Shown here: piece after piece, positions 1-6,999 of the stretch | Position numbering within the stretch: position 1 is the stretch's first letter | Layout: the number at the start of each line of letters is the position of its first letter | From: JBAXGW01 sp037139195 | GTDB taxonomy: Bacteria; Bacteroidota; Bacteroidia; Bacteroidales; JAHJDW01 | Reading direction: 5' to 3' | NCBI GenBank assembly: GCA_037139195.1 | Contig: JBAXGW010000059.1 | Location: 1 to 26,838 of the forward strand | Length of the DNA stretch: 26,838 nucleotides | The notes under the pieces: generated by a model | What the model was told of the DNA's origin: nothing | The model's database searches: none | What the model saw: only the letters and a program-made list of their open reading frames with translations | Made by a program: the position numbers and the translations under genes

Positions 1-69
1 AGTGAGAAATCTTTTAAGTTTTTGTTTAATAATATTTTATCGGACAATAGTATTTTTATTAGTATAAGG

Positions 70-109
70 GTAAACAAGTTAACATGTAAACGAGTAAACA
101 GGTTAACAA
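70..109. repeat. Degenerate 8-base tandem repeat, five units
   Basis: Five consecutive 8-base units, 70-77, 78-85, 86-93, 94-101 and 102-109, all fit the consensus GTWAACRD. A decaying sixth unit starts GTT at 110. Fixed positions 1, 2, 4, 5 and 6 with variable positions 3, 7 and 8 suggest an old expansion that has since drifted. A similar 8-base period is seen at 25889-25920. Confidence 0.8.
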
Positions 110-370
110 GTTCCTAACGGACGCTTAGGTACTCGAAGCCATAATTGGCAAATTAACTGGAATATGTAGAAAAGCTTGTATTACCTTCATAGATGGCTTC
201 GCATTAATTTGCAATGTGAATACAGTTTTTAAATTAAATATTGCTTTGCAATAATAAGGTCTATTTTCATATAAGGTCTCAACTAATCATTAGTGAATCA
301 AGTTACCATATACGCCGTTGTATATTCTATTCTGCTTCCTATATTATTTGTATAAAATTGAATAATAACT

Positions 371-453
371 CATAAATAAGCCATAGATAACCCATACATA
401 AGCTATAGATAAGCCATTATATAATATAATGACTTATCTATGGGTTATCTATA
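371..453. repeat. 11-base tandem repeat folding into a long imperfect hairpin
   Basis: Four direct 11-base units (371-381, 382-392, 393-403, 404-414; consensus YATANATAASC) are followed by two units in inverse orientation (432-442, 443-453). The arms 394-420 and 426-452 pair nearly continuously around a 5-base loop, with a few mismatches. The segments 383-396 and 439-452 are exact reverse complements. It is not followed by a T-run, so it does not look like a simple terminator. It could be a small dispersed palindromic element. Confidence 0.75.
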
Positions 454-520
454 TGATAAATATATATTAATTACATTATTTCTATATATTATATTGCTTT
501 TTTAAGGTCAGAGGGAACCA

Positions 521-567
521 TACATAAATTTTTATATAGTATTTTTTTATTTTAGAAAATTTATGTA
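521..567. repeat. Perfect 12-base inverted repeat
   Basis: Positions 521-532 and 556-567 are exact reverse complements separated by 23 very AT-rich bases. The repeat lies about 65 bases before the first gene. It could be a hairpin in that gene's leader or the ends of a small element; nothing else in the sequence decides. Confidence 0.6.
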
Positions 568-630
568 GGTTTGTGGGTGGTGGACAGTGAGGTGGTTTTT
601 GAACCCTGCACAAAAAGCTAGCTGCCACTG

Positions 631-1296
631 ATGAATCTTGAAAAAATAAAGATGGTAAAACTATTCAAGTACATATTATTTCTCTTTTTAATTCAATCAA
701 CTTGTGCTTTTGCACAGCAAAGCACAATTAAGAAAGGTGCCTATTTTACACATAATAGTTTTGTGGCTAATTCGCCTGCTATTACCGATAGTTTTGTGAT
801 TTCGTATTTATATCTTGAAAAGGAGTATCAATTGTTTAGCGTGAAGTCTTATGATGGAAAAGTGAGACAAAAGGATATTAATAAAAGTATTTGGGCTATT
901 TATGATGGACATAGCTTGTATCTGAATTGTTTCCGCTTGTTTATGACTAAAGAATATGCAAAAGTTATTCACTTAGGCAGATACTCATATTTCACGGCGC
1001 CACCTTTAATGTCAGACAAGCAGCAGCTAGCCGTAAGCAACTCAACCGTTATATTTGGTGTTGTGGGGGGAATAGTGGCGAGCTCAAATGTAAACAAGCA
1101 AATTAGAAATAATGTTCATTATGTTTTGGATATGAAAACCGGTATTCCTCATGAGTTAGACAAAGTATATTTGTTGCATATATTAAAATCGAACGAATAT
1201 TTATTGTCTCAATTTAATGCAGAACTGAACCAAGATGATATCAATGTCATTATTAAATATGTGGTTTTGTTGAATAAAGAAGAAGCAGGATTGTAA
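631..1296 (+). CDS. Secreted protein of unknown function
   Basis: I do not recognise a family. The product is 221 residues from the ATG at 631. The ATG at 652 (residue 8) begins a more typical signal peptide: a short basic start, a leucine- and phenylalanine-rich core and an Ala-Phe-Ala cleavage site before Gln-Gln near residue 29. The mature part is mixed alpha/beta with many aromatic residues. A glycine- and valine-rich stretch near residues 140-152 could be a membrane-inserting hairpin. It probably acts in the periplasm or on the outer membrane. The next gene starts about 100 bases downstream with no clear terminator between. Confidence 0.75.
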   Translation: MNLEKIKMVKLFKYILFLFLIQSTCAFAQQSTIKKGAYFTHNSFVANSPAITDSFVISYLYLEKEYQLFSVKSYDGKVRQKDINKSIWAIYDGHSLYLNCFRLFMTKEYAKVIHLGRYSYFTAPPLMSDKQQLAVSNSTVIFGVVGGIVASSNVNKQIRNNVHYVLDMKTGIPHELDKVYLLHILKSNEYLLSQFNAELNQDDINVIIKYVVLLNKEEAGL

Positions 1297-1394
1297 TTTT
1301 AAATGATATATTTATGATGCGGTTTTTAGATATTCAATTTTTTTTTGTTAATTTTATTTAATACAAAATAATAACAATACGAAATAATAAAATT

Positions 1395-1928
1395 ATGGAA
1401 ATATTCAGTTTTGGGGAATACATAGAAGGAAAGCCCTATAAAGTTCTAGACGAACGAAAAATGAGAGCCAGTGCAGGTATCATGTTTATTGGCGGATTAG
1501 TTGCTTTTATTAATGGTTTTATATTAAACCGCTACTCAATCATCCCATTTATAATGGGTGGATTTGTTATAAACTTCATGATTGGTTTATTTATCAATCC
1601 AAGGTTTTCACCAACCGTGGTACTCGCATCTATATTTGTATGGAGACAATCAAAGCTGCCAATTGGAGCTGTTCAGAAGAAATTTGCGTGGAGTTTGGGT
1701 CTTGCTCTGTCTGGAACTATATTTGTGCTTTCTCTTTTTTTACAGAACGACAAAAGCTTTTTTCAGCCCGTTTGTATGCTATGTATAATCTGTTTATTGC
1801 TAATTTATCTTGAAACTGCATTTGGTATTTGTGTGGGTTGCAAGTTGTATGAGTTGGCTGTAGCAATAAAATTGCTTCCTAAACCTAAAGAAAAGCCAAA
1901 CTGCATGGGAGATAGTTGTGCTAAATAA
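1395..1928 (+). CDS. DUF4395-type integral membrane protein
   Basis: A 177-residue inner-membrane protein with about four hydrophobic helices (roughly residues 26-45, 49-68, 98-115 and 124-143). Two features recall the DUF4395 family: the Asn-Pro-Arg-Phe-Ser-Pro loop after helix 2 (residues 68-73), and the sequence GICVGCKLY at 144-152 after the last helix. Four more cysteines lie at residues 127, 130, 170 and 175, the last two in a hydrophilic tail. These could be redox-active or bind metal, but no biochemical role is known to me. The family call is from memory of the motif, not from a search. A YciB-like membrane gene follows 195 bases downstream. Confidence 0.75.
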   Translation: MEIFSFGEYIEGKPYKVLDERKMRASAGIMFIGGLVAFINGFILNRYSIIPFIMGGFVINFMIGLFINPRFSPTVVLASIFVWRQSKLPIGAVQKKFAWSLGLALSGTIFVLSLFLQNDKSFFQPVCMLCIICLLLIYLETAFGICVGCKLYELAVAIKLLPKPKEKPNCMGDSCAK

Positions 1929-2123
1929 TTTGGAGAAGCAATTTCTAAAAAATGATTGAAAAGATTGCTAATCTTTGATGTCAGAAAAGCTTAAAGTAAG
2001 TTGTTGTTAAAACGTATATTTCTTTAGGATTACAAATAATACGAATTTCAGAAGTTTGCTTCCACTTTTCATGAAAGTAGTTTGGCTTTCCTGATTTTTT
2101 TATTTAGCTAATATGTTTCAATT

Positions 2124-2684
2124 ATGAACCAACGAAAACTATTATTACAACTATCAATTGGCTTTATTCCATTGTTTGTTTTTATCATTGCCGATGAGCT
2201 GTGGGGAACAAAAATTGGATTAATGGTTGCCATTGCCACTGGTATTATTGAACTGGCTTATTATTGGATAAAAGACCGCCGATTTGATAAGTTTATTTTG
2301 TTCGATACCTTACTAATAATTGTTCTCGGTTTGGTTTCTATTCTCTTAGATAATGATGTTTTCTTTAAAATAAAACCTGCACTAATAAGCATATTAACAT
2401 GTGCAATATTAGGTGTTTCGGTATTTACTCCTAGCAATATCCTTTTAAATATGTCGAAAAGATATATGAAAGGCGTTGAAATTAACGAAGAACAATATAA
2501 ACAGATGAAAAAAAGCATGAAGATGCTGTTTTGGTTACTAGTTGTATATACTATGCTTGTGCTTTATTCTGTTTTCTATATGAGTTCAGAAGCGTGGGCT
2601 TTTATTAGTGGCGGATTGTTTTATATTATATTTGGCGTTTATTTTGTTTTCGATTTTTTGAGCAAAAGGTTTTTTAAGCACTAA
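2124..2684 (+). CDS. YciB/IspZ-like inner-membrane protein
   Basis: A 186-residue polytopic membrane protein with about five or six hydrophobic segments (near residues 7-22, 28-45, 58-75, 85-105, 133-152 and 157-178). The general plan and the sequence DNDVFFKIKPAL at residues 76-87 resemble the conserved core of the YciB/IspZ (intracellular septation protein A) family. Known members affect cell-envelope synthesis and division in proteobacteria. Length is close to the usual 180 residues. A loop of charged residues near 108-130 separates the two halves. The ATG at 2124 is the natural start. Orthology to YciB is inferred from one motif and topology and should be treated as provisional. Confidence 0.7.
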   Translation: MNQRKLLLQLSIGFIPLFVFIIADELWGTKIGLMVAIATGIIELAYYWIKDRRFDKFILFDTLLIIVLGLVSILLDNDVFFKIKPALISILTCAILGVSVFTPSNILLNMSKRYMKGVEINEEQYKQMKKSMKMLFWLLVVYTMLVLYSVFYMSSEAWAFISGGLFYIIFGVYFVFDFLSKRFFKH

Positions 2685-2716
2685 TGAAAAATCCTTGTAC
2701 CATTTCATTATTTTTT
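2682..2716 (+). terminator. Possible weak intrinsic terminator
   Basis: An 8-base stem (2682-2689 with 2703-2710) overlaps the stop codon of the YciB-like gene and is followed by six T residues (2711-2716). The stem has only one G-C pair, so it may be weak. Confidence 0.4.
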
Positions 2717-2796
2717 CGTTTTATAATTACATTTCCCTTAAATTATCTTGGAATTTTAATGTGTTAGCTATAAACATACTTCGAATTTACTAAGAG

Positions 2797-2868
2797 TGTC
2801 CGCAGACTGAGCTATGGTTGCTGAGCGAAGTCGAAGTCTATCAAGAAAAGTGACAAATAGTTTGCGGA
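2797..2868. repeat. Possible dispersed palindromic repeat
   Basis: This stretch is noticeably richer in G and C than its flanks. It holds GAGCGAAGTCGAAGTC at 2823-2838, a sequence type I recall as a common intergenic repeat in Bacteroidota genomes (from memory, not checked). Short arms TCCGCA (2799-2804) and TGCGGA (2863-2868) enclose it. It sits in the 235-base gap before the 2921 gene. Confidence 0.5.
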
Positions 2869-2920
2869 ATATAGACATTTGCCCAAGGTTCATTGTAGTA
2901 TCCATTTAAAACGTTTAAAG

Positions 2921-4213
2921 ATGAAAAAGCTAATCCTAGTATTACTTGTAATTGCATCTGTAAACAATGCAATAGCACAAAAAGTTAGATATAACTTGCT
3001 TTTTAAACCCGAACAAACAAAACTTACAGAAACCCAAAAGAATGAAATTGCCGAACTTATTGAAAATATTGCCGATGGTGAGCTGATAACAATCTATCCG
3101 CTTACTAACGATACCATTTTTCAACGGTTAGTTTTTGCAAAGAATGCTAAAATACAAGCATTAGAAATTGCTAAATATGCCGAATCAATTGGCTTCAAAA
3201 CCATGGGAACGCCATCAAATTTCCCAAGTTCATACAAAGGATTAAGTGTAAGTGTTAGTTTGAAATATTACAAGCAACAAGAAGAACCTACTTTGGCGGG
3301 TTCTATGCTTAAGAATCATTACCCAGATAAGCCTTCGCAATTTTTTGTTATCGACCCAACTAAAGATACGCTGATTACAGGTAATGAAGGAACTAAATTG
3401 TTTTTTGGCGCAGGCAGTTTGATGAGCAAAGAAAAGGTGCAAATAGAATTGAAAGAGTTCTACACAATGAGCGATTATTTGAAAAGCGATTTGCCCACGA
3501 TTTCAAATGGCGAAATGATACAAACTGGAGGCGTGATTTATCTTAATGCAACACAAGAAAGTAATAGCAAGCAGCAAGTAAAGATAAACCCTGATAAAGG
3601 TGTAGATGTGGATTTCACCATTGGCAAAGCCGACCCCGACATGCAAGTGTTTATAAAAGATACTCGATCGCCAAACTCGATGAACTGGGTACTGCCTCCT
3701 CAAACAAAAATAATTTGGGAAATGACAGAAACCACTTTGGATACAAAGGGGAATATCATTTCTGAGAAAAAATTCAACTCAAAAGCTGAGTGGGAAGCTC
3801 ATTTGAAAGCAGAGGAAAACGAGAAAAAACAAGAAATTGAAAGGCAAGAGGCTCGAGTTAAATTTCAAAGTAAATTAAATATAGTAAATCTAGGTTTTAT
3901 CAATTGTGATAAATTTTTCAATGAGCCTATGATTCAATACGAAATTGCTATAGATGCAAAAATTAAAGCCGATTATTATTTGGTGTACAAAGATGTTCGA
4001 GGTGTGATGTGTGCGCAAATAGAAAATAACAAGGCTGTTTTTGGAAGTGTGCCCAGCAATAAGCAAGCAATCCTTATTGCTGTTGCTATTATTGATAAAC
4101 AAGCCTATTATTTCGAAAGTCCAATAACTGCAAATAGCAAAATATTTCCAAAAGTTGAGCTGAAACCTGTTGATGAAAGTTATTTGAATAAACAATTGGC
4201 ATTGTTGAAATAA
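2921..4213 (+). CDS. Secreted protein with OmpA-like N-terminal region
   Basis: The frame is open from a TTG at 2879, but the ATG at 2921 is the better start. It begins a clean signal peptide (MKKLILVLLVIASVNNAIAQ, cleavage after residue 18 or 20) and gives 430 residues. Residues 24-105 have the length and helix-strand order of an OmpA-like peptidoglycan-binding domain, but I do not see its signature residues clearly. Residues 130-250 form a beta-rich segment of a kind common in secreted Bacteroidota proteins, with a threonine-glycine run and SNGEMIQTGGVIYLNA near its centre. A lysine- and glutamate-rich segment at about 270-303 is a likely coiled coil, followed by a 125-residue C-terminal part I cannot place. 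It probably resides in the periplasm or on the outer membrane. Confidence 0.75.
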   Translation: MKKLILVLLVIASVNNAIAQKVRYNLLFKPEQTKLTETQKNEIAELIENIADGELITIYPLTNDTIFQRLVFAKNAKIQALEIAKYAESIGFKTMGTPSNFPSSYKGLSVSVSLKYYKQQEEPTLAGSMLKNHYPDKPSQFFVIDPTKDTLITGNEGTKLFFGAGSLMSKEKVQIELKEFYTMSDYLKSDLPTISNGEMIQTGGVIYLNATQESNSKQQVKINPDKGVDVDFTIGKADPDMQVFIKDTRSPNSMNWVLPPQTKIIWEMTETTLDTKGNIISEKKFNSKAEWEAHLKAEENEKKQEIERQEARVKFQSKLNIVNLGFINCDKFFNEPMIQYEIAIDAKIKADYYLVYKDVRGVMCAQIENNKAVFGSVPSNKQAILIAVAIIDKQAYYFESPITANSKIFPKVELKPVDESYLNKQLALLK

Positions 4214-4258
4214 ATAATACAAAATCACGTTTTACTGCTTAGTTTTAAAATATTTTAA

Positions 4259-4289
4259 TTGAAGAGTAGAAAATATTTAGTTATATTTG
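4259..4289 (+). promoter_or_regulatory. Bacteroidota-type promoter for the 4347 gene
   Basis: TTG at 4259-4261, a 20-base spacer and TATATTTG at 4282-4289 fit the Bacteroidota consensus (TTG, 19-21 bases, TAnnTTTG). The ATG of the next gene is about 57 bases downstream, leaving a short A-rich leader. Confidence 0.6.
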
Positions 4290-4346
4290 AAAACTTGAAA
4301 ATAAAAGCAGAAAATTATTTTTTTATTTCTAAAAACTTCCAAACTT

Positions 4347-4751
4347 ATGATAATTAAAAGAAATTCAATAATATTAGCAATAGCCTTTTTAGCTTTTTTC
4401 ATGTTTAATAGTTGTAAAAAAATTACTATCCCTGATCCGAGTTTAAAAGAGTTATTTAGGAAATGGGAGTTTAAAAAAGGTACTAGTGGCTGGGGTGGTT
4501 CCCTGTGGCCCGAAGATAAATCGATTTGGATTGAGTTTAAAGAAAATGGATATTTCAAAAAACATGAAAAGGGAAAACTAACAGAAAGTAAACGTTTTAC
4601 TTTTAAAGAAGAATCCAGCAATCCAGGTCGTTATATAATCGATTACAAGGGTAAGAATGAAATGGATCAAATTTTTGAAATTTCTGGCGATACTTTGATT
4701 TTAATGGACAATGCTTTTGATGCTGGGACATATATTTGTGTGAAAAAATAA
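4347..4751 (+). CDS. Small lipoprotein, lipocalin-like
   Basis: A 134-residue lipoprotein. The signal peptide ends in a lipobox (Phe-Asn-Ser-Cys, lipidated Cys23) followed by Lys-Lys, a start common in Bacteroidota lipoproteins. The mature part looks like the lipocalin-like small lipoproteins of this phylum: a LFRKWEF segment near residues 36-42, a WIEFKENGYFKK strand pair in the middle and an ending in alternating strands (IFEISGDTLILMD). Such proteins are usually 110-150 residues. Ligand and partner are unknown. The gene is followed after 13 bases by the 4765 gene, so the two are probably co-transcribed from the promoter at 4259-4289. Confidence 0.75.
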   Translation: MIIKRNSIILAIAFLAFFMFNSCKKITIPDPSLKELFRKWEFKKGTSGWGGSLWPEDKSIWIEFKENGYFKKHEKGKLTESKRFTFKEESSNPGRYIIDYKGKNEMDQIFEISGDTLILMDNAFDAGTYICVKK

Positions 4752-4764
4752 TTACTATTGGGAC

Positions 4765-5367
4765 ATGGAAAATAAAACAAATATTGAAATTCTGAGCGAT
4801 ATAGCAACAGAAACTAATCGCGTAATTGAGTTTAAAGAAGAGCAGTATCCATTATCAAGTTACAGCCAAATCCCTAGGCTTCGTACTTCGGTTTATATGC
4901 CTAATAATGCCAGTAAAACAAGTTATTTTGTTTGGTCATGCGATCCTTATGGGGAAATTGGAGAAAATACAGTTTTTTGTGGCGCTTTTATTCCAATTTC
5001 ATCGGGAATTACAGGTAAAATTAATATCCGAAAAAAGAATATAATTGACAAGTTAAATATTTTCAAAAGCAACGATAATCATTCTTCGCTTCCTGAGACG
5101 TTTGATTCAAAGGTGATTATTTCAGGTGATGATTTGTCGATGATGAAAACATTTTTTAATAACGTAAAACTTCAAAATAAAATTCTAGAAATTCTTGATA
5201 TTTCTGATATTATAAAGATTTCAATCAATGAGATTGACGTAGATTTTGTGCCAGAACTAAAAGGTAAATCTCATTTGTGCATCCTAAATAAACAGGATTG
5301 GTATATGGAAAAAGAACAAATTGAAAAATTATTTGGATTAATTGAACAAATAAAAAAGCTGCTTTGA
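4765..5367 (+). CDS. Cytoplasmic protein of unknown function
   Basis: I do not recognise this 200-residue protein. It has no signal peptide or membrane helix. The N-terminal half is beta-rich with aromatic clusters (YFVWSCDPYGEIG at about residues 52-64). The C-terminal half runs strand, helix, strand, strand, helix: a motif reading SKVIISGDDLSMMKTFF near 113-129 is followed by a strand pair at 150-175 and a final helix at 183-200. The sequence is hydrophilic and acidic-to-neutral. It starts 13 bases after the lipoprotein gene, so it is probably the second gene of a two-gene unit. A partner role with the lipoprotein would cross the membrane and is not supported by anything else. Confidence 0.7.
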   Translation: MENKTNIEILSDIATETNRVIEFKEEQYPLSSYSQIPRLRTSVYMPNNASKTSYFVWSCDPYGEIGENTVFCGAFIPISSGITGKINIRKKNIIDKLNIFKSNDNHSSLPETFDSKVIISGDDLSMMKTFFNNVKLQNKILEILDISDIIKISINEIDVDFVPELKGKSHLCILNKQDWYMEKEQIEKLFGLIEQIKKLL

Positions 5368-5402
5368 AAATATTACTGATATACAGTGAATTATTTTAGG
5401 AG

Positions 5403-5429
5403 TTGATATTCGCTTTTTTTATAATTTTG
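5403..5429 (+). promoter_or_regulatory. Possible promoter for the 5460/5664 pair
   Basis: TTG at 5403-5405 and TAATTTTG at 5422-5429 match both boxes of the Bacteroidota consensus, but the 16-base spacer is shorter than usual. The ATG of the small membrane protein is 30 bases further on. Confidence 0.4.
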
Positions 5430-5459
5430 TATTTATAATCTACTCAACTTAATTTTGAT

Positions 5460-5651
5460 ATGAATTTATTTCTAAATAATGTGTTGCTAAACATAGGTCT
5501 TAATCCAAGTAAAAGTGAAATGACGAGACCATATAACAGTGCCGAGAATGGAAATTCTACTATGTTTTTAACCATATTGATAATTCTTCTGATTATTGGA
5601 TTGTATATAGGCATTAAAGTTTGGTTGAGTATTAAAAAAGATAAAAAGTAA
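5460..5651 (+). CDS. Small single-pass membrane protein
   Basis: A 63-residue protein with one strong hydrophobic helix (residues 36-56: a run of Ile, Leu, Val and Gly) and a basic tail (Lys-Lys-Asp-Lys-Lys), which predicts the C terminus in the cytoplasm. The N-terminal 30 residues are polar. No family is recognised. It is likely real: it has a plausible promoter at 5403-5429, it lies only 12 bases before the next gene, and both genes have the same orientation. A random short frame could also give such a segment, so confidence is moderate. Confidence 0.55.
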   Translation: MNLFLNNVLLNIGLNPSKSEMTRPYNSAENGNSTMFLTILIILLIIGLYIGIKVWLSIKKDKK

Positions 5652-5663
5652 ATTAATTTATAA

Positions 5664-6218
5664 ATGAAAAAAACTATTGTTTGTTTGTTAGTGTTATTTG
5701 TATTTGGTCTAACGTCTTGTTTGACTGTTGAAAAAAAATCATACACTATAAAACTCGAAAAAGATGGGAGCGGAGTGCTAACCATTGATTATTATAATAT
5801 TTTTGCAGAACTCTCGGAAGATGAAAAGCCCGAGGATGCTAAGCAATACTTTGATGAGCTGATGAAAGATTATTTTAATGGAGAAATTTTAACTAAGCTT
5901 TATCCAAATGTAAAAACAATTAAGAAAGAGTTGTTTGAAAAGGATGGAAAGCTATGCGGTAGAGTTATTATTGACTTTGGGAAGATTTCGGATATTGGTT
6001 TGTATCAACAAACTAAGAAAAGTGATTTGATGTTTGCTCTTTGTTCTTCAATGTTTTCCGAAACTTATCTGGCTTCCAACGGTATGTATGGCGGTGAGTC
6101 TATGCCTGTTGTATTTTGGAATAAAAAAGAGAAAAACTTGCAGCTTGATACCTCTCTAACAGAACCCACTGATAAATCTGTTAGCCTATTAAATTATTAT
6201 TTAGATTCAAAAAAATAG
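5664..6218 (+). CDS. Lipoprotein of unknown function
   Basis: A 184-residue lipoprotein with a signal peptide ending in a classic lipobox (Leu-Thr-Ser-Cys, Cys19). The mature part starts with a strand pair (SYTIKLEKDGSGVLTIDYYN, about residues 26-45). An acidic helix follows (SEDEKPEDAKQYFDELMKDY), then a strand-rich middle with two cysteines and a glycine-rich loop (NGMYGGESMPVVFWN near 141-155). I recall similar Bacteroidota lipoproteins of about this length with no assigned role. It lies 12 bases after the small membrane gene and probably shares its transcript. No terminator is visible in the 248 bases that follow. Confidence 0.75.
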   Translation: MKKTIVCLLVLFVFGLTSCLTVEKKSYTIKLEKDGSGVLTIDYYNIFAELSEDEKPEDAKQYFDELMKDYFNGEILTKLYPNVKTIKKELFEKDGKLCGRVIIDFGKISDIGLYQQTKKSDLMFALCSSMFSETYLASNGMYGGESMPVVFWNKKEKNLQLDTSLTEPTDKSVSLLNYYLDSKK

Positions 6219-6466
6219 ATAACCATTAAAGTTTTTTTCTGTTTATTATTGTTTGTTCAGAAGCGAGCTAGTAATAAGTTTAGTGAAGTGTTTAACGTGC
6301 AGATAAATAGATGTGTAGGAATTGAATATATTTCAATATAACATATGAAATTTGAATTTAAATTGTGCTTATACAATATAATTTTCGATAATTTAAACAG
6401 TTTTTAGTGATTTATAAATTCCCTAAAAATTGAAATTTTTGAATGCGCCATAACTAAAAAAAAACG

Positions 6467-6973
6467 ATGAAAAAAATAACATATTTAACAATATTAATAG
6501 TAGTTTTAGCTGCTTGCAAAAAATACGAAGAAGGACCTTTTATATCAATACGCACTCCAAAAAACAGACTAAAAGGAGACTGGTCTTTTGCCAAATACAC
6601 AAATAATGGGGTAGATTCTACTGCAATTATGCTTGCAAAGGCAAATTTCTTTTTCAAATGGGGACTTCACATTGGATACTCTTCACCTTCAGAAGCCTAT
6701 TGTTTTATTGGAACCATGGATGTAAATAGTATTTGGGACAACGACTTCAGTGAAAGCAACTATGAATATTTAAAGTTTACCTTTATTCCCTCGCAAATGA
6801 GAGCGTCAGAGAATCTCTTTTTAGTCACTTTGCCCACTCATGATACAATTAGTGAGCGAGTTAGAACAAAATGGAAAGTGATGAAATTATCGAATCGCGA
6901 GTTGAAAATACGTTATGTAGACTCAAATAATAATCCATCAAATATATTTATTGAATATGAAAAATCAAAATAA
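6467..6973 (+). CDS. Lipoprotein with CKKYEEGP-type N terminus
   Basis: A 168-residue lipoprotein: the signal peptide ends in Leu-Ala-Ala-Cys (Cys17), then KKYEEGPFISIRTPKNRL and a Gly-Asp-Trp-Ser segment. This opening (Lys-Lys, acidic Gly-Pro, Ile-Ser, Arg, Leu-x-Gly-x-Trp) is a pattern I know from many Bacteroidota lipoproteins with a lipocalin-like fold. Later there are two strand-rich parts with aromatic residues and a final alternating strand (LSNRELKIRYVDSNN). Function is unknown. It ends 26 bases before the convergent batE gene, and I see no hairpin terminator in the gap. Confidence 0.75.
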   Translation: MKKITYLTILIVVLAACKKYEEGPFISIRTPKNRLKGDWSFAKYTNNGVDSTAIMLAKANFFFKWGLHIGYSSPSEAYCFIGTMDVNSIWDNDFSESNYEYLKFTFIPSQMRASENLFLVTLPTHDTISERVRTKWKVMKLSNRELKIRYVDSNNNPSNIFIEYEKSK

Positions 6974-6999
6974 ATATAGAAAGCAATAAATGCAATTCA

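Larger units (their letters stand above)
1..630. other. Gene-free, repeat-rich intergenic region
   Basis: I see no convincing gene here. Frame 1 is open from the first base to a TAA at 115-117 and could be the 3' tail of an upstream gene, but the last half of that tail is an 8-base tandem repeat, so the reading is doubtful. The region is very AT-rich and holds an 8-base tandem repeat (70-109), two crossing 9-base inverted repeats (134-212), a block of 11-base repeats that folds into a long hairpin (371-453) and a perfect 12-base inverted repeat (521-567). A TAGGTTTG at 566-573 resembles the Bacteroidota -7 element, but no TTG lies at the right distance upstream. Confidence 0.6.

Noticed and set aside
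1..117. Possible 3' end of an upstream gene in frame 1
   Set aside because: The frame is open for only 38 codons and its last third is a tandem repeat, so coding cannot be supported from the window alone.
1959..1976. 7-base hairpin after the DUF4395-like gene as a terminator
   Set aside because: The stem is AT-rich with a 3-base loop and no T-run follows.
3890..4228. Minus-strand frame of 112 codons
   Set aside because: It lies opposite the well-supported 2921-4213 gene and has no coding features.
4277..4621. Minus-strand frame of 114 codons
   Set aside because: It is antisense to the 4347 lipoprotein gene and its promoter; the lipobox and promoter support the plus strand.
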